64,000 nt of DNA from Subdoligranulum variabile (lineage in GTDB: Bacteria; Bacillota; Clostridia; Oscillospirales; Ruminococcaceae), in NCBI GenBank assembly GCA_004554775.1, contig SFKI01000007.1, positions 1 to 64,000 on the forward strand. Direction: 5' to 3'. The notes beneath the pieces were generated by a model. That model made no database searches and had not been told where the DNA came from. It was given only the letters and a program-made list of their open reading frames with translations. Of the stretch, positions 18,034 through 26,843 are shown in pieces; positions within the stretch are counted from its first letter, which is position 1, and every line of letters starts with the position of its first letter. Both the position numbers and the translations under genes were made by a program.

Positions 18034-20406
18034 CTACTTATCCGATTGTTTCCAAAACTTTTCCAATTCTCCCCGCAATTCCTCCACGCTGCTTACCGCC
18101 CTCAATCCATCCCAATGCGGCGGCATCAAACGGCGGGTATCCGGGGCCAAAAAACGGTCGTCGATCAGCAATACTACGCCTTTGTCTTCCGGCGTGCGGA
18201 TGACCCGCCCGGCAGCCTGCAAGACCTTGTTCATCCCGGGAAAGCGGTAGGCATAATCAAACCCGGAGCCGCGTGTTTCCTCAAAATGCGCGCGCAGCTG
18301 TTCCTGCCGGGGGCCTACCTGCGGCAAGCCCGGGCTTACGATGGCTGCGCCGATCAGCCGTTCCCCGGCAAGGTCGACACCCTCACCAAACACGCCGCCC
18401 AGTACGGCAAAGCCCAACAGCGTGCGCCCCGTCGCGGCGGTAAACTGTGCCAGAAAATCCGCGCGGCCCGCCTCATCCATCGCAGTATCTTGCCGCAGCG
18501 TTTCCACTTCTGGGTACGCGGCGCAAAACACCTCGCGCACCTGTTCAAGATAATTGTAGCTGGGGAAAAACGCCAGATAATTCCCTGCGCGTCCCTGTAC
18601 CATCTCATACAGCAGTGCGGCAATCTTCTCCACGCTGTCCGCGCGGTCCTTGTACCGGGTGCTGACGTTCCGCGCGCACCACAGCCCTAAATTTTCGGCA
18701 GGGAACGGGCTGCGCAATGCCACGGCCCGCGCATCGGGCACACCGCACAGGTCCTTATAATACCCGGCGGGGCTTAACGTGGCGCTGAACAATACCGCTG
18801 CGCGCCCCTTGGCAAAATCCGCCTGCAAAAATTCGTGCGGGTCCAGACACAGCATGCTCACCCGTACCTCACTGCTGCGGGCCGAAACTTGCAGCACAAA
18901 ATGCTCGTCAAAGGTGTCGGCCACCCGCAGCCAGCCGCGCACATCAAAAAACAGCTGCAACAGCGCGTCATGCGTTTCGTCCGGTTCGCGGTGCTCGTCC
19001 AGCCAGATTTCGAGCGGCTCGCAAAGCTTCTGCAAGGCGCGGTCAAAGGCGTCGGCGTGCTCACGCTCAAAAAAGGTGTGGCCCTCGGTCTCCTCGCAGC
19101 GATGCCGCCACTCGATAAACAGGTTGTTGATCTTGGTCAGCGCACTTTTTAGGCTGCTTTTGCCCTTGCCAAGCCGCTTGCGGGCGTCAAAAAAGGCGCT
19201 TTTGCAAAGGCTGGCGCTGTGCATGTCCCGGGCACGGCCGGGCAGGTTGTGCGCTTCATCGACTAAAAATAAATAGTCGCCCCGGCTCTCAAAAAAGCGA
19301 GCCAGATGCACGACGGGGTCAAATAAATAGTTGTAATCGCCGATGACCAGGTCGCACCACAAACTCAGGTCCAGCCCCAACTCAAACGGGCACACTTTGT
19401 GTCTGCGCGCCAGTTCCCGCAGGGCGTCGGCGGTCAGGGTATGCGTATCCAGCCCGTCCCACAGCGCCGCTTTTACGCGGTCAAAATAGCCGTTAGCGTA
19501 GGGGCAGGCTTCGGGCGTACACTCGCGGTGGTCTTGCAGGCAAATTTTATCTTTTGCGGTCAGCGTCACGCTGCGCAGCTTCAGTGCCGGGTCGTGGGCA
19601 TGCAGCACGGCGGCGGCATTTTCCGCTGCCGCGCGGGTGGTGCCGCGGGCCGTCAAGTAAAACACCGGCCCGCCGTTGTCCAGCGCTTTCAGGGCAGGAA
19701 ACAGCACGCTCATGGTTTTGCCAATGCCAGTGGGAGCCTGGCAAAGCAACTGCCCGCCCTCGCAGCAGGTCTTGTACACGGCCCCGATCATCGCCCGCTG
19801 GCCGGGGCGGTAGCTGGCAAACGGGAAACGCAGCGCCTGCAAACTGGCTTTGCGGTCACGCTGCCAGGCCGCCGCCCGCCGCGCCCAGAGGGCGTACTGG
19901 GCCAGCAGCCCCTGCACGATGGCTTGCAATGCGTCGGCAGTGTAATCGTGGGTAAAGCTAAACTCTAACTCTTCATCCACCTGGTAGTAGGTCAGCCGCA
20001 CCCGCATGGCGGGCAGACCGTTTTGCAGCGCGTAGATGGCCGCATAGCACTGCGCCTGCGCCCAATGCTCGGGGCTTTGCTCACCGGTGATCAACTCCGG
20101 CGGCAGGGTCGTGGTTTTGATCTCGTCGATGGTCCGCATGCCATCGCGGTCGGTAAACAGGCCGTCGGCGCGGCCCTCCAAGGTGTAGGCGATGCCCTCG
20201 CAGCAAAATTCCTGCCGCAGAGCCACTTCGGCTTCATAGTCCGGGTAGGTCTTTACGGCGGCGCGCTGCAATTTGCGGTGCAGGCGTGCGCCCTCATTGG
20301 CGCGGTCAAAGCCGGTAAAGCGGCTATCAATGCTGCCGCTGCGCAAAAGAAATTCCACCAGCCGCCGGATGGGCAGCGTCAGCGCCAGGGGTTCTGTCTC
20401 CGGCAT
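18034..20406 (-). CDS. PD-(D/E)XK nuclease-XPD/DinG-type helicase fusion
   Basis: A 790-aa two-part protein. Residues 1-190 read as a Cas4/RecB-like PD-(D/E)XK nuclease: EGRADG near 78, DEIKT at 94-98, and a Q-A-Q-C-Y motif near 117-121. Residues 195-790 are a Rad3/XPD superfamily 2 helicase: Walker A APTGIGKT near 224, an Fe-S cluster set (CLQDHREC, then EAC, later VCPF), and VDEAHN. Such fusions presumably resect or unwind damaged DNA 5'-3'; the exact role is not established. An AGGAGAAC site precedes the ATG. The UDG gene is 19 bp upstream in the same orientation. Confidence 0.87.
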   Translation of the reverse strand: MPETEPLALTLPIRRLVEFLLRSGSIDSRFTGFDRANEGARLHRKLQRAAVKTYPDYEAEVALRQEFCCEGIAYTLEGRADGLFTDRDGMRTIDEIKTTTLPPELITGEQSPEHWAQAQCYAAIYALQNGLPAMRVRLTYYQVDEELEFSFTHDYTADALQAIVQGLLAQYALWARRAAAWQRDRKASLQALRFPFASYRPGQRAMIGAVYKTCCEGGQLLCQAPTGIGKTMSVLFPALKALDNGGPVFYLTARGTTRAAAENAAAVLHAHDPALKLRSVTLTAKDKICLQDHRECTPEACPYANGYFDRVKAALWDGLDTHTLTADALRELARRHKVCPFELGLDLSLWCDLVIGDYNYLFDPVVHLARFFESRGDYLFLVDEAHNLPGRARDMHSASLCKSAFFDARKRLGKGKSSLKSALTKINNLFIEWRHRCEETEGHTFFEREHADAFDRALQKLCEPLEIWLDEHREPDETHDALLQLFFDVRGWLRVADTFDEHFVLQVSARSSEVRVSMLCLDPHEFLQADFAKGRAAVLFSATLSPAGYYKDLCGVPDARAVALRSPFPAENLGLWCARNVSTRYKDRADSVEKIAALLYEMVQGRAGNYLAFFPSYNYLEQVREVFCAAYPEVETLRQDTAMDEAGRADFLAQFTAATGRTLLGFAVLGGVFGEGVDLAGERLIGAAIVSPGLPQVGPRQEQLRAHFEETRGSGFDYAYRFPGMNKVLQAAGRVIRTPEDKGVVLLIDDRFLAPDTRRLMPPHWDGLRAVSSVEELRGELEKFWKQSDK

Positions 20407-20425
20407 AGGGGTTCTCCTTTATAAA

Positions 20426-20992
20426 TCAGTAGGTGTGGTCGCACAGCAGGGCAATTTTCTCCCGCAGCAGCACAAAATCGCCGAACACGGCGGGCTTGTT
20501 TACGGGGTAGCGCAGCAGCGCGGCGGGGTGGTAGGTGCCCATAAACAGGGTGCCCTGCTTGTCAAAAAACTTGCCGTGCTCGCGCGTGATGGAAAACTCC
20601 GGCCCGATCATCTGCTGCGCGGCAATGCGCCCCAAACAAACCACGATGCGCGGCTGTAAGATTTGGAACTGCTGGCGCAGCCAGGGGATGCACGCTTTGG
20701 ATTCCTCGGGCAGCGGGTCACGGTTCTGCGGCGGGCGGCATTTTACAATGTTGGCAATGTACACATTTTTATCGCGGCTCAGGTCGATGGCCTCCAGGTA
20801 ATGGTCCAGCAGCTGGCCACTGCGCCCCACAAAGGGCAGGCCCTGCTCGTCCTCACTCGCGCCGGGGCCCTCGCCCACAAACAGCACTTCGGCGGTGGGC
20901 ACGCCCTGGCCGAATACCACGTTGGTACGCGTTTCGCACAGGCCGCAGCGGCGGCAGGCGAGACATTCCTGCTGCAAAGCTTGTAGATCCAT
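20426..20992 (-). CDS. Family 4 uracil-DNA glycosylase
   Basis: A 188-aa iron-sulfur uracil-DNA glycosylase that removes uracil from DNA. Motif 1 is GEGPGASEDEQG, the middle loop reads NIVKCRPPQNRDP, and the C-terminal motif is HPAALLR. Four candidate 4Fe-4S cysteines are C-x2-C at residues 11-14 and single cysteines in VKCRPP and VVCLGR. ATG 20992 is chosen because GAGGTG lies 6 nt upstream of it; the GTG further up falls inside that site. It is probably co-transcribed with the helicase-nuclease, suggesting a joint DNA-repair job. Confidence 0.92.
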   Translation of the reverse strand: MDLQALQQECLACRRCGLCETRTNVVFGQGVPTAEVLFVGEGPGASEDEQGLPFVGRSGQLLDHYLEAIDLSRDKNVYIANIVKCRPPQNRDPLPEESKACIPWLRQQFQILQPRIVVCLGRIAAQQMIGPEFSITREHGKFFDKQGTLFMGTYHPAALLRYPVNKPAVFGDFVLLREKIALLCDHTY

Positions 20993-21066
20993 AAAAAACA
21001 CCTCATCCGGTATGCGGCACCCGCAAAAGCGCCCATACTACAATTAAAAAGGGGAGAAATCGAACG

Positions 21067-21675
21067 ATGGAAATCACACTGCGCATCTTCTGCTTGGCGG
21101 CGGGGATTTTGTTTGGCAGCTTCCTCACGGCGGAATACGTCGCCCGCCGCTTGACGGGCCGGACCGCCCGGGACCTGGGCAGCGGCAACCCTGGCATGGC
21201 CAATATCATGGCAACGCTGGGCAAAGGCCCGGGCTTTGCCGTGCTGGTGGGGGATGTAGCCAAGACAGTGCTCGTCTGCGCGCTCTGCCGCTTTGCTATC
21301 GCGCCGCAGCTCGGCCACACGGCACTGTTGTACGCCGGAGCCGGGGCGATTTTGGGCCACAACTACAGCCTGTTCCACAAGGGCTGCGGCGGTAAAGGGG
21401 TGGCTGTTACCTGCACCTGGCTGATTTTGTATCTGCCCGTCACCGGGGCGCTGTGCTGCTTGGCGGGCGGCTTTGCGGTGCTGGTGTGGGGCTACCTGCC
21501 GCTGGGCGCGGTGCTTATCCCGGCGTTGGCTGTGCCGGTGGCCTTTGTGCAGTATGGGGCCGAGAGTGGCATCGTCACACTGCTGGCCGCCGCCATGATG
21601 CTGTGGCGGCACAGAAACGGCCTGCGTAGAATTTTTTCCGGGGAAGAAAAGCGGTTTTTCCGCCCCAAAAGCTGA
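21067..21675 (+). CDS. plsY: Acyl-phosphate:glycerol-3-phosphate acyltransferase PlsY
   Basis: A 202-aa multi-pass membrane enzyme that makes lysophosphatidate from acyl-phosphate and glycerol 3-phosphate, the first step of phospholipid synthesis. Family motifs are present: GSFLTAEYVARR near the N terminus, GSGNPGMANIMATLG near residues 38-52 (common form 'GSGN.GATN'), and GHNYSLFHKGCGGKGVA near 98. The GMAN variation is noteworthy but conservative. It has its own AAGGGGAG site and is divergent from the UDG gene. Confidence 0.88.
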   Translation: MEITLRIFCLAAGILFGSFLTAEYVARRLTGRTARDLGSGNPGMANIMATLGKGPGFAVLVGDVAKTVLVCALCRFAIAPQLGHTALLYAGAGAILGHNYSLFHKGCGGKGVAVTCTWLILYLPVTGALCCLAGGFAVLVWGYLPLGAVLIPALAVPVAFVQYGAESGIVTLLAAAMMLWRHRNGLRRIFSGEEKRFFRPKS

Positions 21676-21786
21676 TACTATCATACCACGGCGAAGGTTA
21701 ATTTGCAATTCGGCGTTTAAAAACCGGCGCAGAAACGGCAAAAAATAAAAAAGCTGAAAAAATCCGAAAAAAATTCAAAAAAAGTG

Positions 21787-21815
21787 TTGACATTTCTGCC
21801 GTCTACCGCTATAAT
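21787..21815 (+). promoter_or_regulatory. Consensus promoter of the tRNA operon
   Basis: Perfect TTGACA (21787-21792) and TATAAT (21810-21815) with a 17-bp spacer, preceded by an A-rich stretch resembling an UP element. This is the strongest promoter in the window. Confidence 0.92.
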
Positions 21816-21869
21816 AATTGACGTTGCAGCCGCCACGGCAAGCGCCACGGGGTTCAACAAGCTGGGTAT

Positions 21870-21946
21870 GGCCCGGTAGTTCAGTTGGTTAGAACGCTAG
21901 CCTGTCACGCTAGAGGTCGTCAGTTCGAGCCTGATTCGGGTCGCCA
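21870..21946 (+). tRNA. tRNA-Asp (GTC)
   Basis: A 77-nt cloverleaf. Acceptor strand GGCCCGG pairs with TCGGGTC using two G-U pairs. The anticodon GTC is at 21904-21906, the T-loop is TTCGAGC, and CCA is encoded. Confidence 0.97.
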
Positions 21947-21949
21947 TTT

Positions 21950-22025
<76 letters not shown>

Positions 22026-22029
22026 GCTT

Positions 22030-22065
22030 AACGCCCGCAATGCCTTTTTGCACTGCGGGCGTTTT
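22030..22065 (+). terminator. Terminator-like stem-loop inside the tRNA operon
   Basis: A 10-bp stem (AACGCCCGCA / TGCGGGCGTT) ends in only four T residues and lies 4 nt before tRNA-Trp. I see no promoter between it and tRNA-Trp, so it is probably leaky or a processing hairpin. Confidence 0.6.
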
Positions 22066-22069
22066 ACAT

Positions 22070-22145
22070 AGGGGCATAGCTCAGTTGGTAGAGCAGCGGT
22101 CTCCAAAACCGCGTGCCGAGGGTTCGAATCCTTCTACCCCTGCCA
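22070..22145 (+). tRNA. tRNA-Trp (CCA anticodon) with a C6-A67 mismatch
   Basis: A 76-nt cloverleaf: anticodon stem GCGGT / ACCGC, anticodon CCA at 22103-22105, T-loop TTCGAAT, encoded 3' CCA. The acceptor strands AGGGGCA and TACCCCT pair at all positions except C6-A67, where the common bacterial sequence has G67. It is the only tRNA-Trp in the window. Confidence 0.95.
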
Positions 22146-22177
22146 AAAACCGCGTATCGTACGATACGCGGTTTTTT
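22146..22177 (+). terminator. tRNA operon terminator
   Basis: A long near-perfect palindrome (AAAAACCGCGTATCG and complement) runs into a T6 tract, closing the Asp-Thr-Trp operon. Confidence 0.9.
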
Positions 22178-22238
22178 GTTTTTGCACACATCGAAAGTGT
22201 AACAATTTTATAAAACCCTATCCAAACGCAAAAAAGTA

Positions 22239-22247
22239 TGCTATAAT
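22239..22247 (+). promoter_or_regulatory. Extended -10 promoter of the SGNH-like gene
   Basis: TGCTATAAT forms an extended -10 at 22239-22247. No good -35 is seen at the expected distance. Confidence 0.6.
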
Positions 22248-22344
22248 GCTACTATCTGATACTGGCGCTGTGCGCCTTTCTATTTGCAAAAGCGGCGGCC
22301 TGCCGCAAAACGGGCCGCATTTTATAAGGAGGTCACCGTAACTG

Positions 22345-24021
22345 ATGAGCCGTAGACAATCTGAGGAAAGACCCGGCCTTAGCCCCATCCAGCGCAAAGC
22401 CTGCCTCGTGCTGGCGCTTTGTGTGCTGGCGGTGGTGCTCAGCTTTGTGGCATCGTGGATCCTGCCGCAAAAGCTGGGCCTGTTCGGCGGGTCTGATCTG
22501 TACGATCCCACCCAGTACCCGCTGGATACCAGCCTGGACGCCATCCTGGGGCAAGAGCCTGCCCAGGGCAACTACATCAACGATACCGTCTTTGTCGGCG
22601 GCACGCAGGCCGTGTCGATGTCTAAAGACAGCAGCATCACCCTGAACCAGTACGCCGGGCAGGACGGGCTGAAGGTCTCGCAGGTGCTGCGGGAGACCTG
22701 CGTCAACTTTGCCGACGATGCCAACAGCTACACCATCCCGCAGGCCATCGCCAAGATGAAGCCGCTGCATGTCTACATCATGGTAGGCGGCGACGACCTT
22801 GACGGTACTGTCAGCGTGGATGAGTTCATCAACGACTACAAGCAGATCATGCAGAGCATCAAGACGGCCTATTCCGCCTGTGATGTCGTGGCCTGCGCCA
22901 TCGCGCCGGTTTCCAAGGATGCGGACGATTCCGCCCAGAAGCAGACCTACATCGACCAGTACAACCAGCAGCTGGCCGTAGCCTGCAACGATATGGGCTT
23001 CAAGTACCTGAACCTGGCCGAAGTGCTGAAAAATGATAAGGGCTACGCCGTGGACAGCTATGTCGAAGCTTCCACCGGCGCATTCTCCGGCTCGGGCGTG
23101 AATGCCGTGCTCGACTACGTGAAGAACCACGCCCACAATGTGGACGATACCCGCGGCGACCGCGGCGATATCCCGCAGCGCGCGGCTTCGGCTTCCTCGA
23201 GCGGCACCACCGCCACCCCGACCCCGTCGCCCACGCCCAATAAGCTGACCGCCAGCTACCGCGTGGAGAACGGCAAGGGCACCCTGACCAGCAACGACCA
23301 AAAGGGCGTTTCCAGCCTTGATCTCGAGGTCGCCAGCGGCACGCAGGTCAGCGTAACGGCTGTGCCTGCCGACGGCTACACCTTCTATAAATGGAGCGAC
23401 GGAGTCACCGACGCCACCCGTTACGACATCATCAATAAAGATGTCTCGGTCACGGCGATGTTCAACGACTCCCGCGTTGACCTGACGCTGGACAGGGGCG
23501 ACAGCACCATCAAGAAGGGCGAGAGCATCTCCATCACCGCCACCGTCAAGCTCGGCGGTAAAGACTACAGCAACGCCGATGTGCAGTGGTCGGTCAACGA
23601 CGAACTGGAGCAGAACGGCGGCACCTTCACCTTTACCGGCTCCAACGCCGGTGAGTACACCATCAAGGCCGGTATCGAGATCAACGGTACCTTCTCGTCT
23701 GCCCAGCTCAAAGTCACCGTGCAGGCTGACCCGACTTCCATCAGCGTCAGCGGCACCGACACCATCACCGCAGGCAACAGCGTAACGCTGACCGCCAACG
23801 TGCAGAATGCCAGCGGCGATGTGCAGTGGAGCTGCGAGGAAACCAGCTGGAAGGCCACCGGCAGCCAGGCGACCTTCACCGCCAACCAGGAGGGCACCTA
23901 CCACATCCACGCCGTCAACAACGGGGCCGACGCCGTCTTTACGCTGCGCGTCAACGCCGCCCCGACACCCGTTCCGCCGTCACCGGAACCGAGCCCGGAT
24001 TCCCAGTCCGGCGGCCAATAA
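22345..24021 (+). CDS. Membrane-anchored SGNH-like protein with Ig-like domains
   Basis: A 558-aa surface protein. One N-terminal membrane helix (about 20-42) is followed by an SGNH/GDSL-like domain (about 60-260), a Thr/Pro linker (TATPTPSPTP), an InlB-B-like repeat (about 295-375), two bacterial Ig-like domains (about 380-540) and a Pro/Ser tail. SGNH enzymes usually deacylate sugars or lipids. Here block I reads FVGGTQ instead of 'GDS' (D to G86, S to T87) and block III reads GGDD instead of 'GxND', so catalysis is doubtful and a binding role is likely. ATAAGGAGG precedes the ATG. Confidence 0.72.
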   Translation: MSRRQSEERPGLSPIQRKACLVLALCVLAVVLSFVASWILPQKLGLFGGSDLYDPTQYPLDTSLDAILGQEPAQGNYINDTVFVGGTQAVSMSKDSSITLNQYAGQDGLKVSQVLRETCVNFADDANSYTIPQAIAKMKPLHVYIMVGGDDLDGTVSVDEFINDYKQIMQSIKTAYSACDVVACAIAPVSKDADDSAQKQTYIDQYNQQLAVACNDMGFKYLNLAEVLKNDKGYAVDSYVEASTGAFSGSGVNAVLDYVKNHAHNVDDTRGDRGDIPQRAASASSSGTTATPTPSPTPNKLTASYRVENGKGTLTSNDQKGVSSLDLEVASGTQVSVTAVPADGYTFYKWSDGVTDATRYDIINKDVSVTAMFNDSRVDLTLDRGDSTIKKGESISITATVKLGGKDYSNADVQWSVNDELEQNGGTFTFTGSNAGEYTIKAGIEINGTFSSAQLKVTVQADPTSISVSGTDTITAGNSVTLTANVQNASGDVQWSCEETSWKATGSQATFTANQEGTYHIHAVNNGADAVFTLRVNAAPTPVPPSPEPSPDSQSGGQ

Positions 24022-24045
24022 AAGAAACAGGAGGGTCATTCCAAA

Positions 24046-24795
24046 ATGGCCATTTACACATGCGTCCTGCTGGACGTTGACAACACGTTGCTGGACTTTG
24101 ACGCCGCCGAGCGCCAGGCCCTGACCGATATGCTGACCGAGTACGAGCTGCCCCACGACGCCCGCGCGTGTGAAGTGTACCATGCCGTCAACCGCGAGCT
24201 GTGGGACGCCCTCGCCAAAGGCCAGATCACCAAACCCAGGCTGTTCCAGCAGCGCTTCGGTCGCTTTATGCGGGCGATGGATCTGCCCGATAACGGCAAG
24301 GCCGCCCAGATGAACGACCGTTATGAAGAACTGCTCTCCACCCATGCCGACCTCATCCCCGGCGCACTGACTGCGCTGGAAGAACTGAGCGAGGTCGCCA
24401 CCCTGGCCATCGTCTCCAACGGCGCGGTCATAGTGCAGGAAGCCCGCATCCGTGATTCCGGCGTTGAGCGCTATATGGACGGCGTGTATATCTCCGAGAA
24501 GATCGGCGCGGCCAAGCCGTCGGCCAAGCTGTTTGAGCATGTGCTCAAGGACCTGGGCATCACCAACCGCAGCCGTGTGCTGATGGTGGGGGATGACCTG
24601 CTCGCCGATATCAAGGGCGGCCAGAACGCAGGCCTTGACACCTGCTGGTTCAACCTGAAAAACGAGGAAAACCAATCCGCCATCCACCCCAAATTTGAGG
24701 TAAGCTCCTACGAGGATCTTTATAAGATCGTCATGGAGCCCGAGGAACTCGAAAACATCGGCGTGCGTAACCGCCGCCACAGCAACGAAGCATAA
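24046..24795 (+). CDS. YjjG/YfnB-type HAD family phosphatase
   Basis: A 249-aa haloacid dehalogenase-fold hydrolase. The nucleophile motif LLDVDNTLLDF holds D10 and D12, motif II is VSNGA, the conserved lysine is in KIGAAKPS, and motif IV is VGDDLLADIKGG. Closest in style to YjjG, which dephosphorylates non-canonical pyrimidine nucleotides. The substrate is inferred from family resemblance only. It has its own AGGAGGG site 24 bp after the SGNH-like gene. Confidence 0.82.
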   Translation: MAIYTCVLLDVDNTLLDFDAAERQALTDMLTEYELPHDARACEVYHAVNRELWDALAKGQITKPRLFQQRFGRFMRAMDLPDNGKAAQMNDRYEELLSTHADLIPGALTALEELSEVATLAIVSNGAVIVQEARIRDSGVERYMDGVYISEKIGAAKPSAKLFEHVLKDLGITNRSRVLMVGDDLLADIKGGQNAGLDTCWFNLKNEENQSAIHPKFEVSSYEDLYKIVMEPEELENIGVRNRRHSNEA

Positions 24796-24817
24796 ACTGC
24801 CCGGCGGCTTATGCAGT

Positions 24818-24849
24818 ATGCCGCTGCCTTTTGCAAAGGGCAGCGGCAT
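24818..24849 (+). promoter_or_regulatory. Strong stem-loop without T-run before the ABC-F gene
   Basis: ATGCCGCTGCCTTT pairs with AAAGGGCAGCGGCAT around a tiny loop with a one-base bulge. An alternative pairing of GCGGC (24804-24808) with GCCGC (24820-24824) would exclude it. No T tract follows, so an intrinsic terminator is unlikely. Confidence 0.45.
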
Positions 24850-24889
24850 CGTTGTGAAAACGATAGAGGAAAAGTGAGGAAACATCCCC

Positions 24890-26779
24890 ATGCTGTTGGA
24901 ACTGCAAAACCTGGGCAAAAGCTTTGGTGAACACGAAGTCCTGCAAGACGTCAACGCCGGGGTCGAGCGCGGCGACCGCATCGGCATTATCGGTGCAAAC
25001 GGCACCGGCAAAACAACGCTTTTGCGTATCCTGTGCGGCGAAAGCTTGCCTGACGCGGGCGATGCCGCCTTTGGCACCGGCGTGACCTGCGGCTATCTGG
25101 AACAGAACGCCCGCCTGGACCCGGCGCTGGACATCTACGCCACGATGAAGCTGGCCTTTGCCCCGGCGCTGGACGCCATGCAGAAGATGGACGACTTGCA
25201 GCACCGCCTGGCGGCGGACCCACACAACGCCGCCCTGACCGAAGAGATCGCCCACTGCACCGCCATCGTGGACGCCATGGACGCCTACAATATGGACACC
25301 CAGATCAAAAAGGTCTTAAACGGTATGGGCTTCCCGGCGGAAACCTGGAGTAAGCTGGCCGGGGTGCTTTCGGGCGGTGAGCAGACCCGCCTGCGCCTGG
25401 CCCGCCTGCTGCTGGAGCGCCCAGATCTGCTGATCTTGGATGAGCCCACCAACCATCTGGACCTTGAAACAATGGAATGGCTGGAAAATTACCTCAAGAC
25501 CTACCGCGGCGCGGTGCTGGTCGTCAGCCATGACCGGTACTTTCTGGACGCCGTCTGCACCCGCATCTGGGAGCTGCGCGGCAAGACCATCAAGACCTAC
25601 CGGGGCAACTACTCGGCGTATCTGCCCCAGCGCGAAGCCGCCGACGAACGTCAGCAGAAACTGCACGACGCCGCCGTCGAAAAGGCCGCCAAGCTGCAAG
25701 ACTACGTCGACCGCAACCTCGTCCGCGCATCCACCACCAAGATGGCCCAAAGCCGCCGTAAGCAGCTGGAAAAACTCGAGATCATCGAGGCTCCGACCGC
25801 CGAAGCGTATGAACTCAACTTCCGCTTTGAGTATGATATCGAGCCGTACGACGAACTCATTATCATGAAAAACCTCACGGTCCGCATCGGCGAGCGCACC
25901 CTCATCGACGCGCTCGACTACACGGTCCACCGCGGGGACAAGCTCGTCATCGCCGGCCCCAACGGCACCGGCAAGTCTACGCTTTTGCAGGTGCTGGACG
26001 GCAAACGCCGCCCGTCTGGTGGCATGGTGCGCCTGGGCAGCGGTGCCAAGCCGGGTATCTTTACCCAGCAGCAGGCCAAGCGCGCCGGGCGGGTCATTGA
26101 TGCCATCTGGAACCAGTACCCCCGCTTTACCGAGCTGGAAGTCCGCAGCCACCTGGCCCGCTTCGGCTACCGGGGCGAGGAAGTGTTCAAGGACTGCGCC
26201 GCGCTTTCGGGCGGCGAGCTGGCCCGCCTGCGCTTTGCCGAGCTGGCGCTCGAGCGACCCAACCTGATGTTTTTGGACGAGCCTACCAACCACTTGGACA
26301 TCTACATGCGCGAAAGTCTGACCCAGGCGCTGGCCGCCTACACCGGCACGCTGCTGCTCGTCACGCATGACCGCTACCTGATGCAGACGCTTGGCTGCCC
26401 GATCCTGTATCTCGAGGACGGCAAGGCAACCTTCTACCCGAGCTTTGCTGCGCTGCAAAACCGTGACAACGGTAAGACCCAGGAACAGCAGAAAGCCGAG
26501 GACACCGTTAAAAAGCAGGCCTACGGCAAAGAGCAGCGCAAGCGCCGCGCCGAGGTCCGCGCCCGCATCAAGGCCGTGGAGACCCAGATCGAAGAACTCG
26601 GCGCACACATCGTCGAGCTGGAAAACGAGATCAACGACCCCGAAGTCCTGCGCGACCATCTGCTGCTGCGCGATAAGTGCGACGAACTCGACGACACCCG
26701 CTTCCACCAGCAGGAGCTGTACGACGAGTGGGAAAAACTGGCCGAAGAGCAGGAATCCTTCGAGACGGAGGACGCCTGA
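24890..26779 (+). CDS. ABC-F family ATPase (ribosome-associated)
   Basis: A 629-aa soluble protein with two ABC domains and no membrane part. Walker A motifs are GANGTGKTT near 36 and GPNGTGKST near 354; signatures are LSGGEQTRL near 161 and LSGGELARL near 438. The linker around residues 240-310 has many basic residues (MAQSRRKQLEKLE). A Glu/Lys-rich coiled coil spans about 530-625. ABC-F proteins bind the ribosomal E site; they either tune translation (YdiF/YkpA, Uup) or protect against antibiotics. The YdiF-like layout and coiled coil favour a housekeeping role. Confidence 0.9.
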   Translation: MLLELQNLGKSFGEHEVLQDVNAGVERGDRIGIIGANGTGKTTLLRILCGESLPDAGDAAFGTGVTCGYLEQNARLDPALDIYATMKLAFAPALDAMQKMDDLQHRLAADPHNAALTEEIAHCTAIVDAMDAYNMDTQIKKVLNGMGFPAETWSKLAGVLSGGEQTRLRLARLLLERPDLLILDEPTNHLDLETMEWLENYLKTYRGAVLVVSHDRYFLDAVCTRIWELRGKTIKTYRGNYSAYLPQREAADERQQKLHDAAVEKAAKLQDYVDRNLVRASTTKMAQSRRKQLEKLEIIEAPTAEAYELNFRFEYDIEPYDELIIMKNLTVRIGERTLIDALDYTVHRGDKLVIAGPNGTGKSTLLQVLDGKRRPSGGMVRLGSGAKPGIFTQQQAKRAGRVIDAIWNQYPRFTELEVRSHLARFGYRGEEVFKDCAALSGGELARLRFAELALERPNLMFLDEPTNHLDIYMRESLTQALAAYTGTLLLVTHDRYLMQTLGCPILYLEDGKATFYPSFAALQNRDNGKTQEQQKAEDTVKKQAYGKEQRKRRAEVRARIKAVETQIEELGAHIVELENEINDPEVLRDHLLLRDKCDELDDTRFHQQELYDEWEKLAEEQESFETEDA

Positions 26780-26815
26780 GCCGCCCGCGCAAAAAAAACT
26801 TAACCGTTCTGTAAC

Positions 26816-26843
26816 TTGTATTCCGCCCAAAATGCGCTATACT
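26816..26843 (+). promoter_or_regulatory. Promoter of the polysaccharide operon
   Basis: TTGTAT (26816-26821) and TATACT (26838-26843), 16-bp spacer. The -10 overlaps the left arm of the CTATACT/AGTATAG inverted repeat. Confidence 0.65.
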
